A stretch of 64,000 nucleotides of DNA from 2-02-FULL-66-14 sp037443705 (GTDB lineage: Bacteria > Pseudomonadota > Gammaproteobacteria > Burkholderiales > SG8-39): NCBI GenBank assembly GCA_037443705.1, contig JBBINV010000003.1, forward strand, positions 42,998 to 106,997, written 5' to 3'. Positions within the stretch are counted from its first letter, which is position 1; each line of letters starts with the position of its first letter. A program made the translations under genes and the position numbers. This document shows, in pieces, positions 49,731 through 58,433 of this stretch. Under the pieces are notes generated by a model. It did not search any database. It was not told the origin of the DNA and worked only from the letters and a program-made list of their open reading frames with translations.

Positions 49731-50762
49731 ATGGACGACGGTTTTGCGCGCGCCCTCATCCGCTGGCAGGCCCGGCACGGGCGCCATGGCCTTCCCTGGC
49801 AGGGCACGCGCGACCCCTACCGCGTCTGGCTCGCCGAGGTGATGCTGCAGCAGACCCAGGTCGAGACCGTGCGGCCGTATTACGAGCGGTTTCTGGGGCG
49901 TTTTCCTGACGTGTTTTCCCTGGCTTGCGCTTCCCAAGACGAAATCCTGCGACTGTGGAGCGGGCTCGGCTATTACGCCCGCGCGAGGAACCTCCATCGA
50001 GCCGCGAGGCAGGTGGTTTCCGAATTCAAGGGGAGATTTCCCCGCACCGTCGAGACCCTCTCCCGATTGCCGGGCATCGGGCGCTCGACCGCGGGCGCGA
50101 TCGTGGCGTTCGCCTTCGGCGCGCGCGCGCCGATCCTGGACGGCAACGTGCGACGTGTGCTCGCGCGCTGCTTCGGCGTGGAAGGCGCGGCGCGGCAGTG
50201 GAAGCTCGCGGAGACGCTGCTGCCTGCACGGGGCATCGAGGCCTACACCCAGGCGCTGATGGACCTCGGCGCGACCGTCTGCACCCGTGCCAATCCCGTC
50301 TGCGATCGCTGCCCGGTCGCGAAGCGCTGCGTGGCGAAGCGCGAGGATCGCATCGCCGAATTGCCGTCGCGCAAGGCGTCGAAGAAGCCTCCGCTTCGAA
50401 CGACGAACTGGCTCGTCCTGGTGCACGACGGGCGCGTGCTCCTCGAGCGGCGCGCGCCGGGCGGCATCTGGGGCGGGCTTTGGTCTTTTCCGGAATTCGG
50501 CAGCGGCGGGGTTCGGGCCCGGGTGCGCGCGCTGGATTGCACGATCGCGAAGGCGACGAAGCTCGCGCCGCTCGAGCACGGCTTCAGCCACTTCCGGCTG
50601 CGGGCACAGCCGTATCTCGTGCGCGCGCGCCGCGTCACGCCGCGGGCGGAGGAATCAGGAAGGCTCTGGATCGATCTCGCGGATGCGCCGCGCGCCGCGG
50701 TGCCGGCGCCGGTCCGAGCCCTTCTGACCGGACTGGAGAGTGCGCGTGCAGGGTGTGATTGA
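49731..50762 (+). CDS. mutY: A/G-specific adenine glycosylase MutY
   Basis: Removes adenine mispaired with 8-oxoguanine. 343 residues with catalytic Glu36 in LAEVMLQQTQV, HhH plus Asp (LPGIGRSTAGAIVAFAFG, ILDGNVRRVLAR), the [4Fe-4S] ligands CTRANPVCDRCPVAKRC (spacing 6-2-5), and a C-terminal NUDIX-like domain that reads 8-oxoG. ATG at 49731. Confidence 0.96.
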   Translation: MDDGFARALIRWQARHGRHGLPWQGTRDPYRVWLAEVMLQQTQVETVRPYYERFLGRFPDVFSLACASQDEILRLWSGLGYYARARNLHRAARQVVSEFKGRFPRTVETLSRLPGIGRSTAGAIVAFAFGARAPILDGNVRRVLARCFGVEGAARQWKLAETLLPARGIEAYTQALMDLGATVCTRANPVCDRCPVAKRCVAKREDRIAELPSRKASKKPPLRTTNWLVLVHDGRVLLERRAPGGIWGGLWSFPEFGSGGVRARVRALDCTIAKATKLAPLEHGFSHFRLRAQPYLVRARRVTPRAEESGRLWIDLADAPRAAVPAPVRALLTGLESARAGCD

Positions 50763-50793
50763 ACGCCTTGCTTGCGTTTGTTAGCATAGCGGC

Positions 50794-51186
50794 ATGGCGG
50801 GATCCGAAACGACGACCTTGTACGTGCGCGGCGTTTCCCGGCGTGTCGTGCGCGAGGCGAAAGCGGCGGCCGCGCGCGAGGGGCGGACGCTGGGGAGCTG
50901 GGTTTCGGAGCGGCTTGCGCTTGCCACCGGTGCCGCAGGCGCACCGAGCGGCGCCGCGGAGTCCGTGCGCGAGGATCTCGCCTGGTACGAGGCGAACAAG
51001 GCCGGCCTCGAAAGGCGGTACACGGGCGAATACGTGGCGATCGTGCGCCGCGCGGTGGTGGACCACGACGCCGACTTTGAAGCGCTCGCGCGGCGGATAT
51101 TCGCGCGGTTTGGCACTCGCTCGATCTGCATGCCGCGCGTAGGCAGAAGCGAAGTGCGGGTCCGGTCTCCGCGCCGGGTCGCGTGA
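50794..51186 (+). CDS. RHH-like plus DUF5678-like small protein
   Basis: 130 residues. The N-terminus (TTLYVRGVSRRVVREAKAAAAREGRTLGSWVSERLALATG) looks like a ribbon-helix-helix DNA-binding segment; the C-terminal part (LERRYTGEYVAIVRRAVVDHDADFEALARRIFARFGTRSICMPRV) resembles DUF5678. It overlaps the next gene, a retropepsin-like protein, by GTGA. The pair looks like a toxin-antitoxin-style cassette, but its function is not known to me. Confidence 0.7.
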   Translation: MAGSETTTLYVRGVSRRVVREAKAAAAREGRTLGSWVSERLALATGAAGAPSGAAESVREDLAWYEANKAGLERRYTGEYVAIVRRAVVDHDADFEALARRIFARFGTRSICMPRVGRSEVRVRSPRRVA

Positions 51187-51563
51187 CGGCGAAGTTCCGA
51201 TATTCGGCGGAGCATCAACCGCCTTGTCCGGTGTTGCCGCTGCGGTTGGCGGCGCCGCAAGGCGGCGCCGGCATAGCGGTAGTCGCGCTGGTGGATACCG
51301 GAGCCGACCTCACCCTGATCCCGGAGAATCTCGCACGCACGCTCGACTTGCCCGTTGTTTCGCGAGTGCGCATCGAGGGGATTCTCGGCGCCGCCGAGAG
51401 CGTCGAAGTTCTCGCTGCGTCGGTCGAGTTGGCCGGGAGAAGCTTTCTGACGGAAGTCGTCGGCTTCGGCCGCGAGAGCATCGTCGGGCGCAGCTTGATC
51501 AATCGTCTCGTCCTGCGCCTGCACGGCCCGAAAGGAGTGCTCTCCGTCGATGCCCGCCGCTGA
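51183..51563 (+). CDS. Retropepsin-like aspartic protease-fold protein
   Basis: 126 residues with one aspartic-protease active-site motif, DTGADLTLIP (Asp38-Thr39-Gly40), and the later hydrophobic-Gly motif IVGRSLINRLVLRLHGPKGVL typical of clan AA single-domain retropepsins, which act as dimers. No signal peptide. GTG start at 51183 overlaps the DUF5678-like gene. Whether it cleaves its neighbour is a testable idea, not established. Confidence 0.75.
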   Translation: MTAKFRYSAEHQPPCPVLPLRLAAPQGGAGIAVVALVDTGADLTLIPENLARTLDLPVVSRVRIEGILGAAESVEVLAASVELAGRSFLTEVVGFGRESIVGRSLINRLVLRLHGPKGVLSVDARR

Positions 51564-51714
51564 CGCCGAGCGCGCCAAGGCTGCGACCGGCCGGCGCGCG
51601 GGAGGCCCCGCCGCGCGCCGGGCGCTTGAACAGTCGCGGCGCGAGGAGCGACAAGGAGAGGCCCGCCGCTTCAAGACCGCCAAGGACGCGATCGCGCATC
51701 TGAAGCGCTTGTGA
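51550..51714 (+). CDS. Small basic helical protein, hypothetical
   Basis: 54 codons from ATG 51550, overlapping the retropepsin gene by 14 bases. Composition is Ala/Arg/Glu with a C-terminal FKTAKDAIAHLKRL. It may be a third member of the cassette. The following frame from GTG 51711 (KKIVRKRQLAGRCTAAWNEI) decays quickly, and 51757-51952 shows nothing I can assign. Confidence 0.4.
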   Translation: MPAADAERAKAATGRRAGGPAARRALEQSRREERQGEARRFKTAKDAIAHLKRL

Positions 51715-51952
51715 AGAAAATCGTGCGAAAGCGGCAGCTGGCGGGCCGCTGCACAGCCGCATGGAATGAAATCCTCAGGCAGGTGCGGGAGAGGGGACGG
51801 GCCCCCGATCGATCCCGCGACCGGTCGCAGCGGCCAACTCGTGGGCCGACGGCTTCGATCCTTCCCGCGTCGGGTTGCCTTCCATCTCGTTTGACGGCAA
51901 TCTGCGGCGCACAAGGGGAGGGCAGCGGAATGCGCAAGGCCGGGGCTGCGCG

Positions 51953-52523
51953 GTGAGCCAGCTCCTCATCCAGCAGTACCTCAATCAGCTCGAGACCCTG
52001 AAGAAGGTCTCCGGGACGACTCGCGAGAGCGTGGTGCGCGAGGCGTTCAAGGACCTGCTGAAGGGTTGGGCGCGCTCGCACGACCTCACCTTCGTTCCCG
52101 AGCACGAGGTGACGGCGCCCACGAAAGAGCGGCGCTACGTCGACGGCGCGCTCATGCACACCCTGCGCGTGCCTTTCGGCTATTGGGAGGCGAAGGACAC
52201 CGGGGACGGCCTCGACGAAGCGATCGAGAAGAAATTCCGCGCGGGCTACCCCAAGACCAACATCATCTTCGAGAACTCGCGCCAGGCGATCCTCATCCAG
52301 CACGGGCAGGAAGTGATCCGTTGCTTCGTGGACGACGTGGCCGGGCTGGAGAAGCTGCTCAAGCTCTTCTTCTCCTACGAGCGGCCCGAGATCGAGGCCT
52401 TCCGCAAGGCCGCGCACGAGTTCCTCGAGCACGTGCAGGAAGCGGTCAACCCGAGCCTCACCGACGCCGACGTGCGCGAGATGCTCATCCAGCACGTCCT
52501 CACCGGCGAAGTGTTCGATCGTT
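51953..52523 (+). pseudogene. Truncated Type ISP restriction enzyme (N-terminal nuclease only)
   Basis: From GTG 51953 about 190 residues match the N-terminal nuclease of large Type ISP (LlaGI-like) restriction-modification enzymes: RESVVREAFKDLLKGWARSHDL, RYVDGALMHTL and GYWEAKDTGDGLDEAIEKKF, i.e. a PD-(D/E)xK core with Asp64, Glu79, Lys81, then the linker MLIQHVLTGEVF. The helicase, methyltransferase and target-recognition parts are absent; the frame runs on, stop-free, into antisense of the Lon-domain gene, whose end marks the break. Confidence 0.75.
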
Positions 52524-53105
52524 CTAGCGAGAGGGCGCCAATCCCTCGCTCTTCAGCAGATCGTTCAGGATCCCGAGGCGCCGCAGGCCGTCGTCGAGCT
52601 CGAGCAGCTTCTGCTTTTCGGGCAGCGGCAGGGGAAGGGTCTCGGCGAGGCGCGCGCTCACCCAGGCGCTCGAATCGAGGCGCGGCGGCGATTCGAAGAT
52701 TCCGGGCTGGCGCTCGATCAGGCGCTCGAGCAGCCGTGCGCAGGTCCGGCAGTTGTCGGGAATCGGGCAGTCGGTTTCTTCCGCGAGGGTCTCGATGGCG
52801 GCGAGGGCCAGCCCGTCCTTTTGCACGCGCCGCTCCAGGATCCGGAAGCGCCGCTCGCCGCGCGCGCCGACGTGGAGCATCCCGAGCTGCGGCATGTCCC
52901 AGCTGACGATGCGCGCGAGGCACCCGATCGCCTCGGGCTCGGCGGGCTCGCCGACCTCGGCGCCGCGGCGAATGAGGCACACGCCGAAGGGCGCATCCTC
53001 CTTCAGGCACGCCTTCGCCATGTCCATGTAGCGCTGCTCGAAGATCCTGAGCGGCAGCAGCCCGCCCGGGAAGAGCACCGTGTTGAGCGGAAAGAGCGGG
53101 ATCAG
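52524..53105 (-). CDS. Lon N-terminal (substrate-binding) domain protein, CTG start
   Basis: 193 residues of a stand-alone LON substrate-binding domain: IPLFPLNTVLFPGGLLPLRIFEQRY at the N-terminus, then GVCLIRRGAEVGEP and IGCLARIV. Starting at the first ATG/GTG/TTG in frame (GTG 53078) would lose IPLFPLNT, the conserved first strand; CTG at 53105, overlapping the rapZ stop as CTGA with GGGAG upstream, restores it. No protease domain. Function unknown; probably co-translated with rapZ. Confidence 0.88.
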   Translation of the reverse strand: MIPLFPLNTVLFPGGLLPLRIFEQRYMDMAKACLKEDAPFGVCLIRRGAEVGEPAEPEAIGCLARIVSWDMPQLGMLHVGARGERRFRILERRVQKDGLALAAIETLAEETDCPIPDNCRTCARLLERLIERQPGIFESPPRLDSSAWVSARLAETLPLPLPEKQKLLELDDGLRRLGILNDLLKSEGLAPSR

Positions 53106-53989
53106 GCGCAGGACTCCCGCTCGAGGCTGCGATGGCGCACGAGCACGCGCTGCCGTGCCGCGAACGCGCGCGCCAGGCGCTCGGCGAGGTACACGGAGCG
53201 GTGGCGCCCTCCGGTGCAGCCGATCGCGACGGTGAGGGTGCTGCGGTTGTCGCGCTCGACCTCCGGGAGCCAGCGCTCGATGAGCGAGCGCACGTCCTCG
53301 AGCAGCCGCGCGACCGCGGGCTCGCGCTCGAGGAACGCGGCCACCGCCGGGTCGCGCCCGGTGAGTGGACGCAGCTCCGGCTGGTAATGCGGGTTGGGGA
53401 GCATGCGCGCGTCGATCACCCAGTCGGCGTCGAGCGGGATGCCGTCACGGTAGGCGAAGGACTCGAACGCGAGGGTGAGCCCGCCGCTGCCGAGGCGGAG
53501 CAGCTCGCGGATCCAGTTGCGCAGCACCTTGGGCTGAAGCTCGCTCGTATCGATGCGATGCCCGAGGTCCGAGACGCGCGCGAGCAGCGCGCGCTCCTGC
53601 TCGATCGCCTCGCCGAGAGTGAGCCCCGCGCCCGCGAGCGGGTGCCGGCGCCGCGTCTCCGAGTAGCGCCGCAGCAGCACCGGGGTCAATGCTTCGAGAA
53701 ACAGGAGCCGCGCCGCAACGCCGCGGCGCCGCAGGGCCTCGAGCCGCTCGGGAAGCGAGGACAGCGCCGCGCTCCTCGCGTCCACGCTCACCGCGATCCG
53801 ATCGTGGCCCGCGCCGGAAAGGAACGCGAACGCGTCGTCGAGCAGGGTCGCCGGCAGGTTGTCCACGCAGTAGAAGCCCGCGTCCTCGAGCACCTCGAGC
53901 GCGATGCTCTTGCCCGATCCCGACAGCCCGCTCACCAGCACGAGCTGCACGCGCGCGGCGTCACTTTCCGGCGCTGTCGTCGTCGTCAT
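53102..53989 (-). CDS. rapZ: RNase adapter protein RapZ
   Basis: P-loop protein that in enterics targets the sRNA GlmZ and also binds nucleotides. Walker A GLSGSGKSIAL, FYCVDNLP, RYSETRRRHPL, NPHYQPELRPLTGRD and IGCTGGRHRSVYLAERL are all typical. The ATG at 53989 adds 13 weak residues; a GTG at 53950 (QLVLVSGLSGSGKS) would give 282 residues, closer to the family's 284 and may be the real start. Follows hprK. Confidence 0.93.
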   Translation of the reverse strand: MTTTTAPESDAARVQLVLVSGLSGSGKSIALEVLEDAGFYCVDNLPATLLDDAFAFLSGAGHDRIAVSVDARSAALSSLPERLEALRRRGVAARLLFLEALTPVLLRRYSETRRRHPLAGAGLTLGEAIEQERALLARVSDLGHRIDTSELQPKVLRNWIRELLRLGSGGLTLAFESFAYRDGIPLDADWVIDARMLPNPHYQPELRPLTGRDPAVAAFLEREPAVARLLEDVRSLIERWLPEVERDNRSTLTVAIGCTGGRHRSVYLAERLARAFAARQRVLVRHRSLERESCA

Positions 53990-54929
53990 CGGGCGGCGCG
54001 CCGGCTTCCATCTCCCGCTTGTGCCGCGCCATGAACTCGGCCATCGAATCGATGCCGCGCAACTGCAGAATGTAGTTGCGCACCGCGGCTTCCACCAGCA
54101 CCGCAAGGTTGCGTCCGGCGGCCACCGGAATCACGACCTTTCGCACCGTGACGCCGAGGATATCCTCCGAGAGCTCGGCCAGAGGCAGGCGCTCGGCGGC
54201 GTGGCGCGCGCCGCCGGGCGCGGGCCTCTCGAGGTGCGCGATGAGTTTCAATTTCATCTTCGGCCGGACCGCAGTCTGGCCGAAGATGGTGCGCACGTTC
54301 AACAGCCCCAGGCCCCTGACCTCGATGAAGTCGCGCAGCAGCGCGGGGCATCTTCCCTCGAGCGTGTTCGCGGCGATGCGCGAAATCTCGACCACGTCGT
54401 CGGCGACCAGGCCGTGCCCCCGGCTGATCAGCTCCAGGCCGAGCTCGCTCTTTCCGACGCCCGACTCGCCGGTGATCAGCACGCCCAGTCCCAGCACGTC
54501 CATGAAAACGCCGTGGCGCTCGGCGGTCTCGGCGAGGACCTTGGCGAGGTAGCGCGAGAGCTTCTCGATCACGCGCGCCGCCGGCAGGGGGCTGGCGAGA
54601 ACGGGAGTTTCCGCGCGCTCGGCCGCCTGCACGAGCTCCGGGAACGGCGGAACTGCGTCCGCGAACACCACGAGCGAGGGGCCGGCCGCAATCAGGCGCT
54701 CGGCGAGTTCTGCGCGGCGCGCGGCGTCGTAGCGCTCGGCGAGCTTTGCCTCGTAGGCGCCGACGACCTGGATCGAGTTGGGGTGGGTGAGGTTGAGGTG
54801 CCCGATCAGCGCCGCGGACGCGGCGGCGTCGCTGCGCACCGCCCGGTCCGAGTCGCGCCCGGCAACCCACTGCAGGGCGAGCGCCTCGCGGTTGTCCTCA
54901 TGCAGCCGCTTGACGTCGACTTGCAGCAT
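53961..54929 (-). CDS. hprK: HPr kinase/phosphorylase
   Basis: Phosphorylates a conserved Ser of HPr. 322 residues with Walker A GESGVGKSELGLELI, the HprK signature LEGRCPALLRDFIEVRGLGLLNV, and IFGQTAVRPKMKLKLIAHLE. In betaproteobacteria it acts within the regulatory PTS-Ntr rather than sugar uptake. HPr and enzyme I are not in the window. It overlaps ptsN by 32 bases. Confidence 0.95.
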   Translation of the reverse strand: MLQVDVKRLHEDNREALALQWVAGRDSDRAVRSDAAASAALIGHLNLTHPNSIQVVGAYEAKLAERYDAARRAELAERLIAAGPSLVVFADAVPPFPELVQAAERAETPVLASPLPAARVIEKLSRYLAKVLAETAERHGVFMDVLGLGVLITGESGVGKSELGLELISRGHGLVADDVVEISRIAANTLEGRCPALLRDFIEVRGLGLLNVRTIFGQTAVRPKMKLKLIAHLERPAPGGARHAAERLPLAELSEDILGVTVRKVVIPVAAGRNLAVLVEAAVRNYILQLRGIDSMAEFMARHKREMEAGAPPDDDDDSAGK

Positions 54930-55383
54930 CCGGCTGCCAGGCGGAGATGAGGCGGTGGAGCGCCGCGGCGTCGGGCGCGGCGGCCATCGCCTCGCGCAGG
55001 CTGCGGTCGCTGAACATCTGCGCGAGCTCCGAGAGGATCTGCAGGTGCTTTTCGGTCGCCTGCTCGGGCACGAGCAGCGCGAACACGAGGCCGACCGGCT
55101 CGCCGTCGGGCGCGTCGAACGGCACGGGCTGCGCAAGCCGCACGAACGCGCCGAGCGCGTCCTTCAGCCCCTTGATTCGGCCGTGCGGGATCGCGACGCC
55201 CCGCCCCAGGCCCGTGGACCCCAGCCGCTCGCGGTCGAACAGGCTCTCGAACACGAGGTTGCGCGCGATGCCGTGGTGATTCTCGAACAACAGCCCCACC
55301 TGCTCGAACAGGCGTTTCTTGCTGGAAACGGAGAGGTCCAGGACGACGTTGGCGGGGGGGAGCAGCTTCGCGACCAGATTCAT
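54898..55383 (-). CDS. ptsN: PTS IIA-like nitrogen-regulatory protein PtsN
   Basis: EIIA-Ntr of the regulatory phosphotransferase system, 161 residues. Phospho-acceptor His67 in RGVAIPHGRIKGL; FEQVGLLFENHHG and LLVPEQATEKHLQILSELAQMFSD are conserved. Between hpf and hprK, downstream of rpoN. Confidence 0.95.
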   Translation of the reverse strand: MNLVAKLLPPANVVLDLSVSSKKRLFEQVGLLFENHHGIARNLVFESLFDRERLGSTGLGRGVAIPHGRIKGLKDALGAFVRLAQPVPFDAPDGEPVGLVFALLVPEQATEKHLQILSELAQMFSDRSLREAMAAAPDAAALHRLISAWQPDAASRRQAAA

Positions 55384-55417
55384 TCGCCGGGACGGGCGGG
55401 GGCTCGGTGGGCGCGGA

Positions 55418-55729
55418 TTATAGCTTTTTCAGCGCGTCGTGCGGCTTGTCGTAGCGCTTGCCCTTGTACTTGAGCACCTGGCGGTCGAGCTTGTCGGCGA
55501 GCAGGTCGATCGCGGCGTAAAGGTCGCCGTCCTCGCACTCGCAGTGGATGTCCTTGCCGCGCACGTGCAGCGTCACCTCGGCCTTCTGCCGGAGCTTTAC
55601 GACCGAAAGGATCACGTGCGCGTCGATCACATGGTCGAAGTGCCGCGTCACGCGCTCGAGCTTGGCGCTTACGTAGTCCCGGATCGCGGGAGTGACGGCG
55701 ACGTGGTGCCCGCTGACGCTCAGGTTCAT
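55418..55729 (-). CDS. hpf: Ribosome hibernation-promoting factor, short form
   Basis: 103-residue HPF/YfiA protein that binds idle ribosomes. MNLSVSGHHVAVTPAIRDYVSAKLERV and ADKLDRQVLKYKGKRYDKP are diagnostic. No long C-terminal dimerisation domain. Between rpoN and ptsN. Confidence 0.94.
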   Translation of the reverse strand: MNLSVSGHHVAVTPAIRDYVSAKLERVTRHFDHVIDAHVILSVVKLRQKAEVTLHVRGKDIHCECEDGDLYAAIDLLADKLDRQVLKYKGKRYDKPHDALKKL

Positions 55730-55747
55730 CGGCTCGACTCCTTTCCT

Positions 55748-57124
55748 CTAGAGGCTCTTTCGCTGGTTGACCGGCGGGATCTGGAGCGATTCCCGGTATT
55801 TTGCGATCGTACGCCGCGCCACCACGATACCCTGCTGCCCCAGGATTTGCGAGATGCGCGCATCCGATAGCGGCGCGCGGGCATCCTCCGCGGCGACCAG
55901 CTGCTTGATGAGCGCCCGGATTGCGGTCGCGGAGGCCGCGCCGCCGGCCTCGGTGGCCACGCGGCTGCCGAAGAAATACTTGAGCTCGAAGGTGCCGCGG
56001 GGCGTCGCCATGTACTTCTGCGTCGTGACGCGCGAGATCGTGCTCTCGTGAAGCCCCAGCACCTCGGCGATCTCGCGCAGCACCATCGGCCGCATCGCAA
56101 CCTCGCCGTGCTCGAGGAAGTGGCGCTGCCGGTCCACGATCGCCTGCGACACGCGCAGGATCGTATCGAAGCGCTGCTGCACGTTCTTGATCAACCACCT
56201 CGCCTCCTGCAGCTGCGAGGCGAGCGCGTTGCCACCGCTGCCGCGGCCCGCGGCGAGCTCGGCGTACAGGCGGTTGATGCGAAGGCGCGGCATCGCCTCG
56301 GGATTGAGGCTCGCGCGCCAGACGCCCTTCGTCTTTCGCACGATCACGTCCGGCACGACGTAGCGCGCCTCCACCCTGGCGTAGGCGGCGCCGGGACGGG
56401 GATTGAGTCCCTGGATCAGATGCTGCGCGGCGCGAAGCTGTTCGTCGCTCGCTCCGGTGAGGGTGCGCAGCCTTCCGTAATCGCGCGCCGCGAGCAGCGC
56501 AAGGTGCTGCCCGGCGATCGCGATCGCGAGGTCGCGCACGGCATCCCCGGGCAGCGTTTTCAGCTGAAGGCAAAGACATTCCCCCGGCGATCGCGCACCG
56601 ACGCCGGCGGGCTCGAAGTTCTGCAGATGCCGCAGCGCGATCGCGAGCTCCTCCGGGCCCGCCTCGGCCTCGGGCGGCAGCAGCGCCGCGATCTCCTCCA
56701 GCGGCTGCGTGAGGTAGCCGTCGTCATCGAGCGCATCGACGAGCAGCGCGACCAGCGCGCGGTCGCGGCCGCTCAGGTTCGTCATGCCGATCTGCGCGTT
56801 CAGGTGGTCGCGCAGCGTCGGCGTGTCGGGCGCGCTGAAGGTCCGGTCGCCGTCGTCGCCGTCGTCCTCCGCGCCCCGCCACGGCGTGGCGTAATCCGGC
56901 GGCAGCTCCTCGGCGCGCGGCGGCGCCTCGCCGGGAGCGCGCGGGGCGCCCTTAGGCGGCTCGGATTCGCCCTCCTCGCGCTCGAGGATCGGATTCTCGG
57001 CGAGCATGCGCTCGATCTCCTGGTTCAGCTCGACGGTCGAGAGCTGCAGTAGCCGGATCGATTGCTGCAGCTGCGGCGTCAGCGTGAGGTGCTGCGACAG
57101 CCGGAACTGCAATGTGGGTTTCAT
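55748..57124 (-). CDS. rpoN: RNA polymerase sigma-54 factor
   Basis: 458-residue RpoN. N-terminal region I (LQFRLSQHLTLTPQLQQSIRLLQLSTVELNQEIERMLAENPILE), acidic region II, core-binding domain, and the C-terminal DNA-binding RpoN box ARRTIAKYRESLQIP. The order lptA-lptB-rpoN-hpf-ptsN is standard. A sigma-54 promoter is present before the pilin-like gene in this same window. Confidence 0.97.
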   Translation of the reverse strand: MKPTLQFRLSQHLTLTPQLQQSIRLLQLSTVELNQEIERMLAENPILEREEGESEPPKGAPRAPGEAPPRAEELPPDYATPWRGAEDDGDDGDRTFSAPDTPTLRDHLNAQIGMTNLSGRDRALVALLVDALDDDGYLTQPLEEIAALLPPEAEAGPEELAIALRHLQNFEPAGVGARSPGECLCLQLKTLPGDAVRDLAIAIAGQHLALLAARDYGRLRTLTGASDEQLRAAQHLIQGLNPRPGAAYARVEARYVVPDVIVRKTKGVWRASLNPEAMPRLRINRLYAELAAGRGSGGNALASQLQEARWLIKNVQQRFDTILRVSQAIVDRQRHFLEHGEVAMRPMVLREIAEVLGLHESTISRVTTQKYMATPRGTFELKYFFGSRVATEAGGAASATAIRALIKQLVAAEDARAPLSDARISQILGQQGIVVARRTIAKYRESLQIPPVNQRKSL

Positions 57125-57156
57125 CGGTCGCTGGCGCGCGGGATGCGCCGGGAACG

Positions 57157-57879
57157 CTACATGCGGAAATGCTCGCCGAGGTAAACCCGGCGCACGTTTT
57201 CATTATAGACGATTTCGTCCGGGCGCCCCGAGGCGAGCACCGCGCCCTCGTTGATGATGTAGGCGCGGTCGCAGATGCCGAGGGTCTCACGGACGTTGTG
57301 GTCGGTGATGAGCACGCCGATCCCGCGCTCCTTCAGGAACCGGATGATCCGCTGGATGTCGAGGACGGCGATCGGGTCGACCCCCGCGAACGGCTCGTCG
57401 AGCAGGATGAAGGCCGGGCGCGTGCCGAGCGCCCGTGCGATCTCCAGGCGCCGCCGCTCGCCGCCGGAAAGCGCGAGCGCCGCGTGCCGGCGCAAATGCG
57501 CGATGCCGAGCTCCGAGAGGAGCTCGACCATGCGCGGCTCGATCTCGGAGGGCGCGAGCCCCTGGAGCTCGAGCACCGCCTGGACGTTCTCCTCCACCGT
57601 GAGCTTGCGGAACACCGAGTTCTCCTGGGGGAGGTACGAAATGCCGAGGCGGGCGCGGCGGTGGATCGGCAGGTGCGTGAGCTCGCGTCCGTCCAGATGA
57701 ATTCGCCCGTCATCGGCCGTGACCAGGCCCACGATCATGTAGAAGCAGGTCGTCTTGCCCGCGCCGTTCGGCCCGAGCAGGCCCACGACCTCGCCGCTCG
57801 AGACTTCCAGCGACACGCCGTCGACGACCGCGCGCGACTTGTAGCGCTTGCGAAGATGCTCCGCGCGCAAGGAACTCAC
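57157..57879 (-). CDS. lptB: LPS export ABC transporter ATP-binding protein LptB
   Basis: ATPase extracting LPS from the inner membrane with LptFG. 240 residues with Walker A GPNGAGKTT, Q-loop YLPQENSVFRKL, signature LSGGERRR and Walker B FILLDEPFAGVDP, all as in LptB. Start GTG 57879 overlaps lptA by GTGA. Confidence 0.96.
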   Translation of the reverse strand: MSSLRAEHLRKRYKSRAVVDGVSLEVSSGEVVGLLGPNGAGKTTCFYMIVGLVTADDGRIHLDGRELTHLPIHRRARLGISYLPQENSVFRKLTVEENVQAVLELQGLAPSEIEPRMVELLSELGIAHLRRHAALALSGGERRRLEIARALGTRPAFILLDEPFAGVDPIAVLDIQRIIRFLKERGIGVLITDHNVRETLGICDRAYIINEGAVLASGRPDEIVYNENVRRVYLGEHFRM

Positions 57880-58433
57880 AGGGGAGGCTTGGACGGTCGG
57901 CAGGCGGGCTTGCCCGGCTCGGGCTGGGGCTTGGGCTGGATCACGGCGCGCACGCGGCCGTGGGCAAGCGCGCCCTTGGCGGCGCTCGCCGAGAAGAAGC
58001 TCGAGCGCTGATCGACGAAAATGTAGGCGCCGCGCACCTCGTCCTCGCCGCGTCTGACGCGCGCGGAATCGAAGAGCTCGACTTTTTCGTTCCGATCGTC
58101 GATCTCGACGCGAAGCGCCTCGCCGTCGAGCCACAGCCCCTCGCATTCGCCCTGGGGATCGCCCTTCTGGCGGAACCGCACCGGGTTGCCCGTGGCGGTG
58201 GAGTGCTGGAAGCCGTCGGCGTCCTGGCGCACGACGACGCGCTCGGCACGCACCGTGATCGTTCCCTTGGTGAGCACGACGTTGCCCTCGAAAATGCTCA
58301 TGCGGCGCGCGTCGTCCGAGCTCATCCGGGCCGCTTCGAGCTGCGTCGGCTTGTCCTTGTCCGCCTTCTCGGCGGCCGAGGGCCCGGCTGCCGCGATTGC
58401 GGCCGCGGCCGCCATCCGTATCACGGTCTTCAC
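57876..58433 (-). CDS. lptA: LPS transport periplasmic protein LptA
   Basis: 185-residue periplasmic bridge protein. Signal peptide to about residue 21 (ending GPSAAEK), then the OstA/LptA beta-jellyroll (LTKGTITVRAERVVVRQD and FDSARVRRGEDEVRGAYIFVD). It overlaps lptC (ATGA) and lptB (GTGA). Confidence 0.94.
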   Translation of the reverse strand: MKTVIRMAAAAAIAAAGPSAAEKADKDKPTQLEAARMSSDDARRMSIFEGNVVLTKGTITVRAERVVVRQDADGFQHSTATGNPVRFRQKGDPQGECEGLWLDGEALRVEIDDRNEKVELFDSARVRRGEDEVRGAYIFVDQRSSFFSASAAKGALAHGRVRAVIQPKPQPEPGKPACRPSKPPL

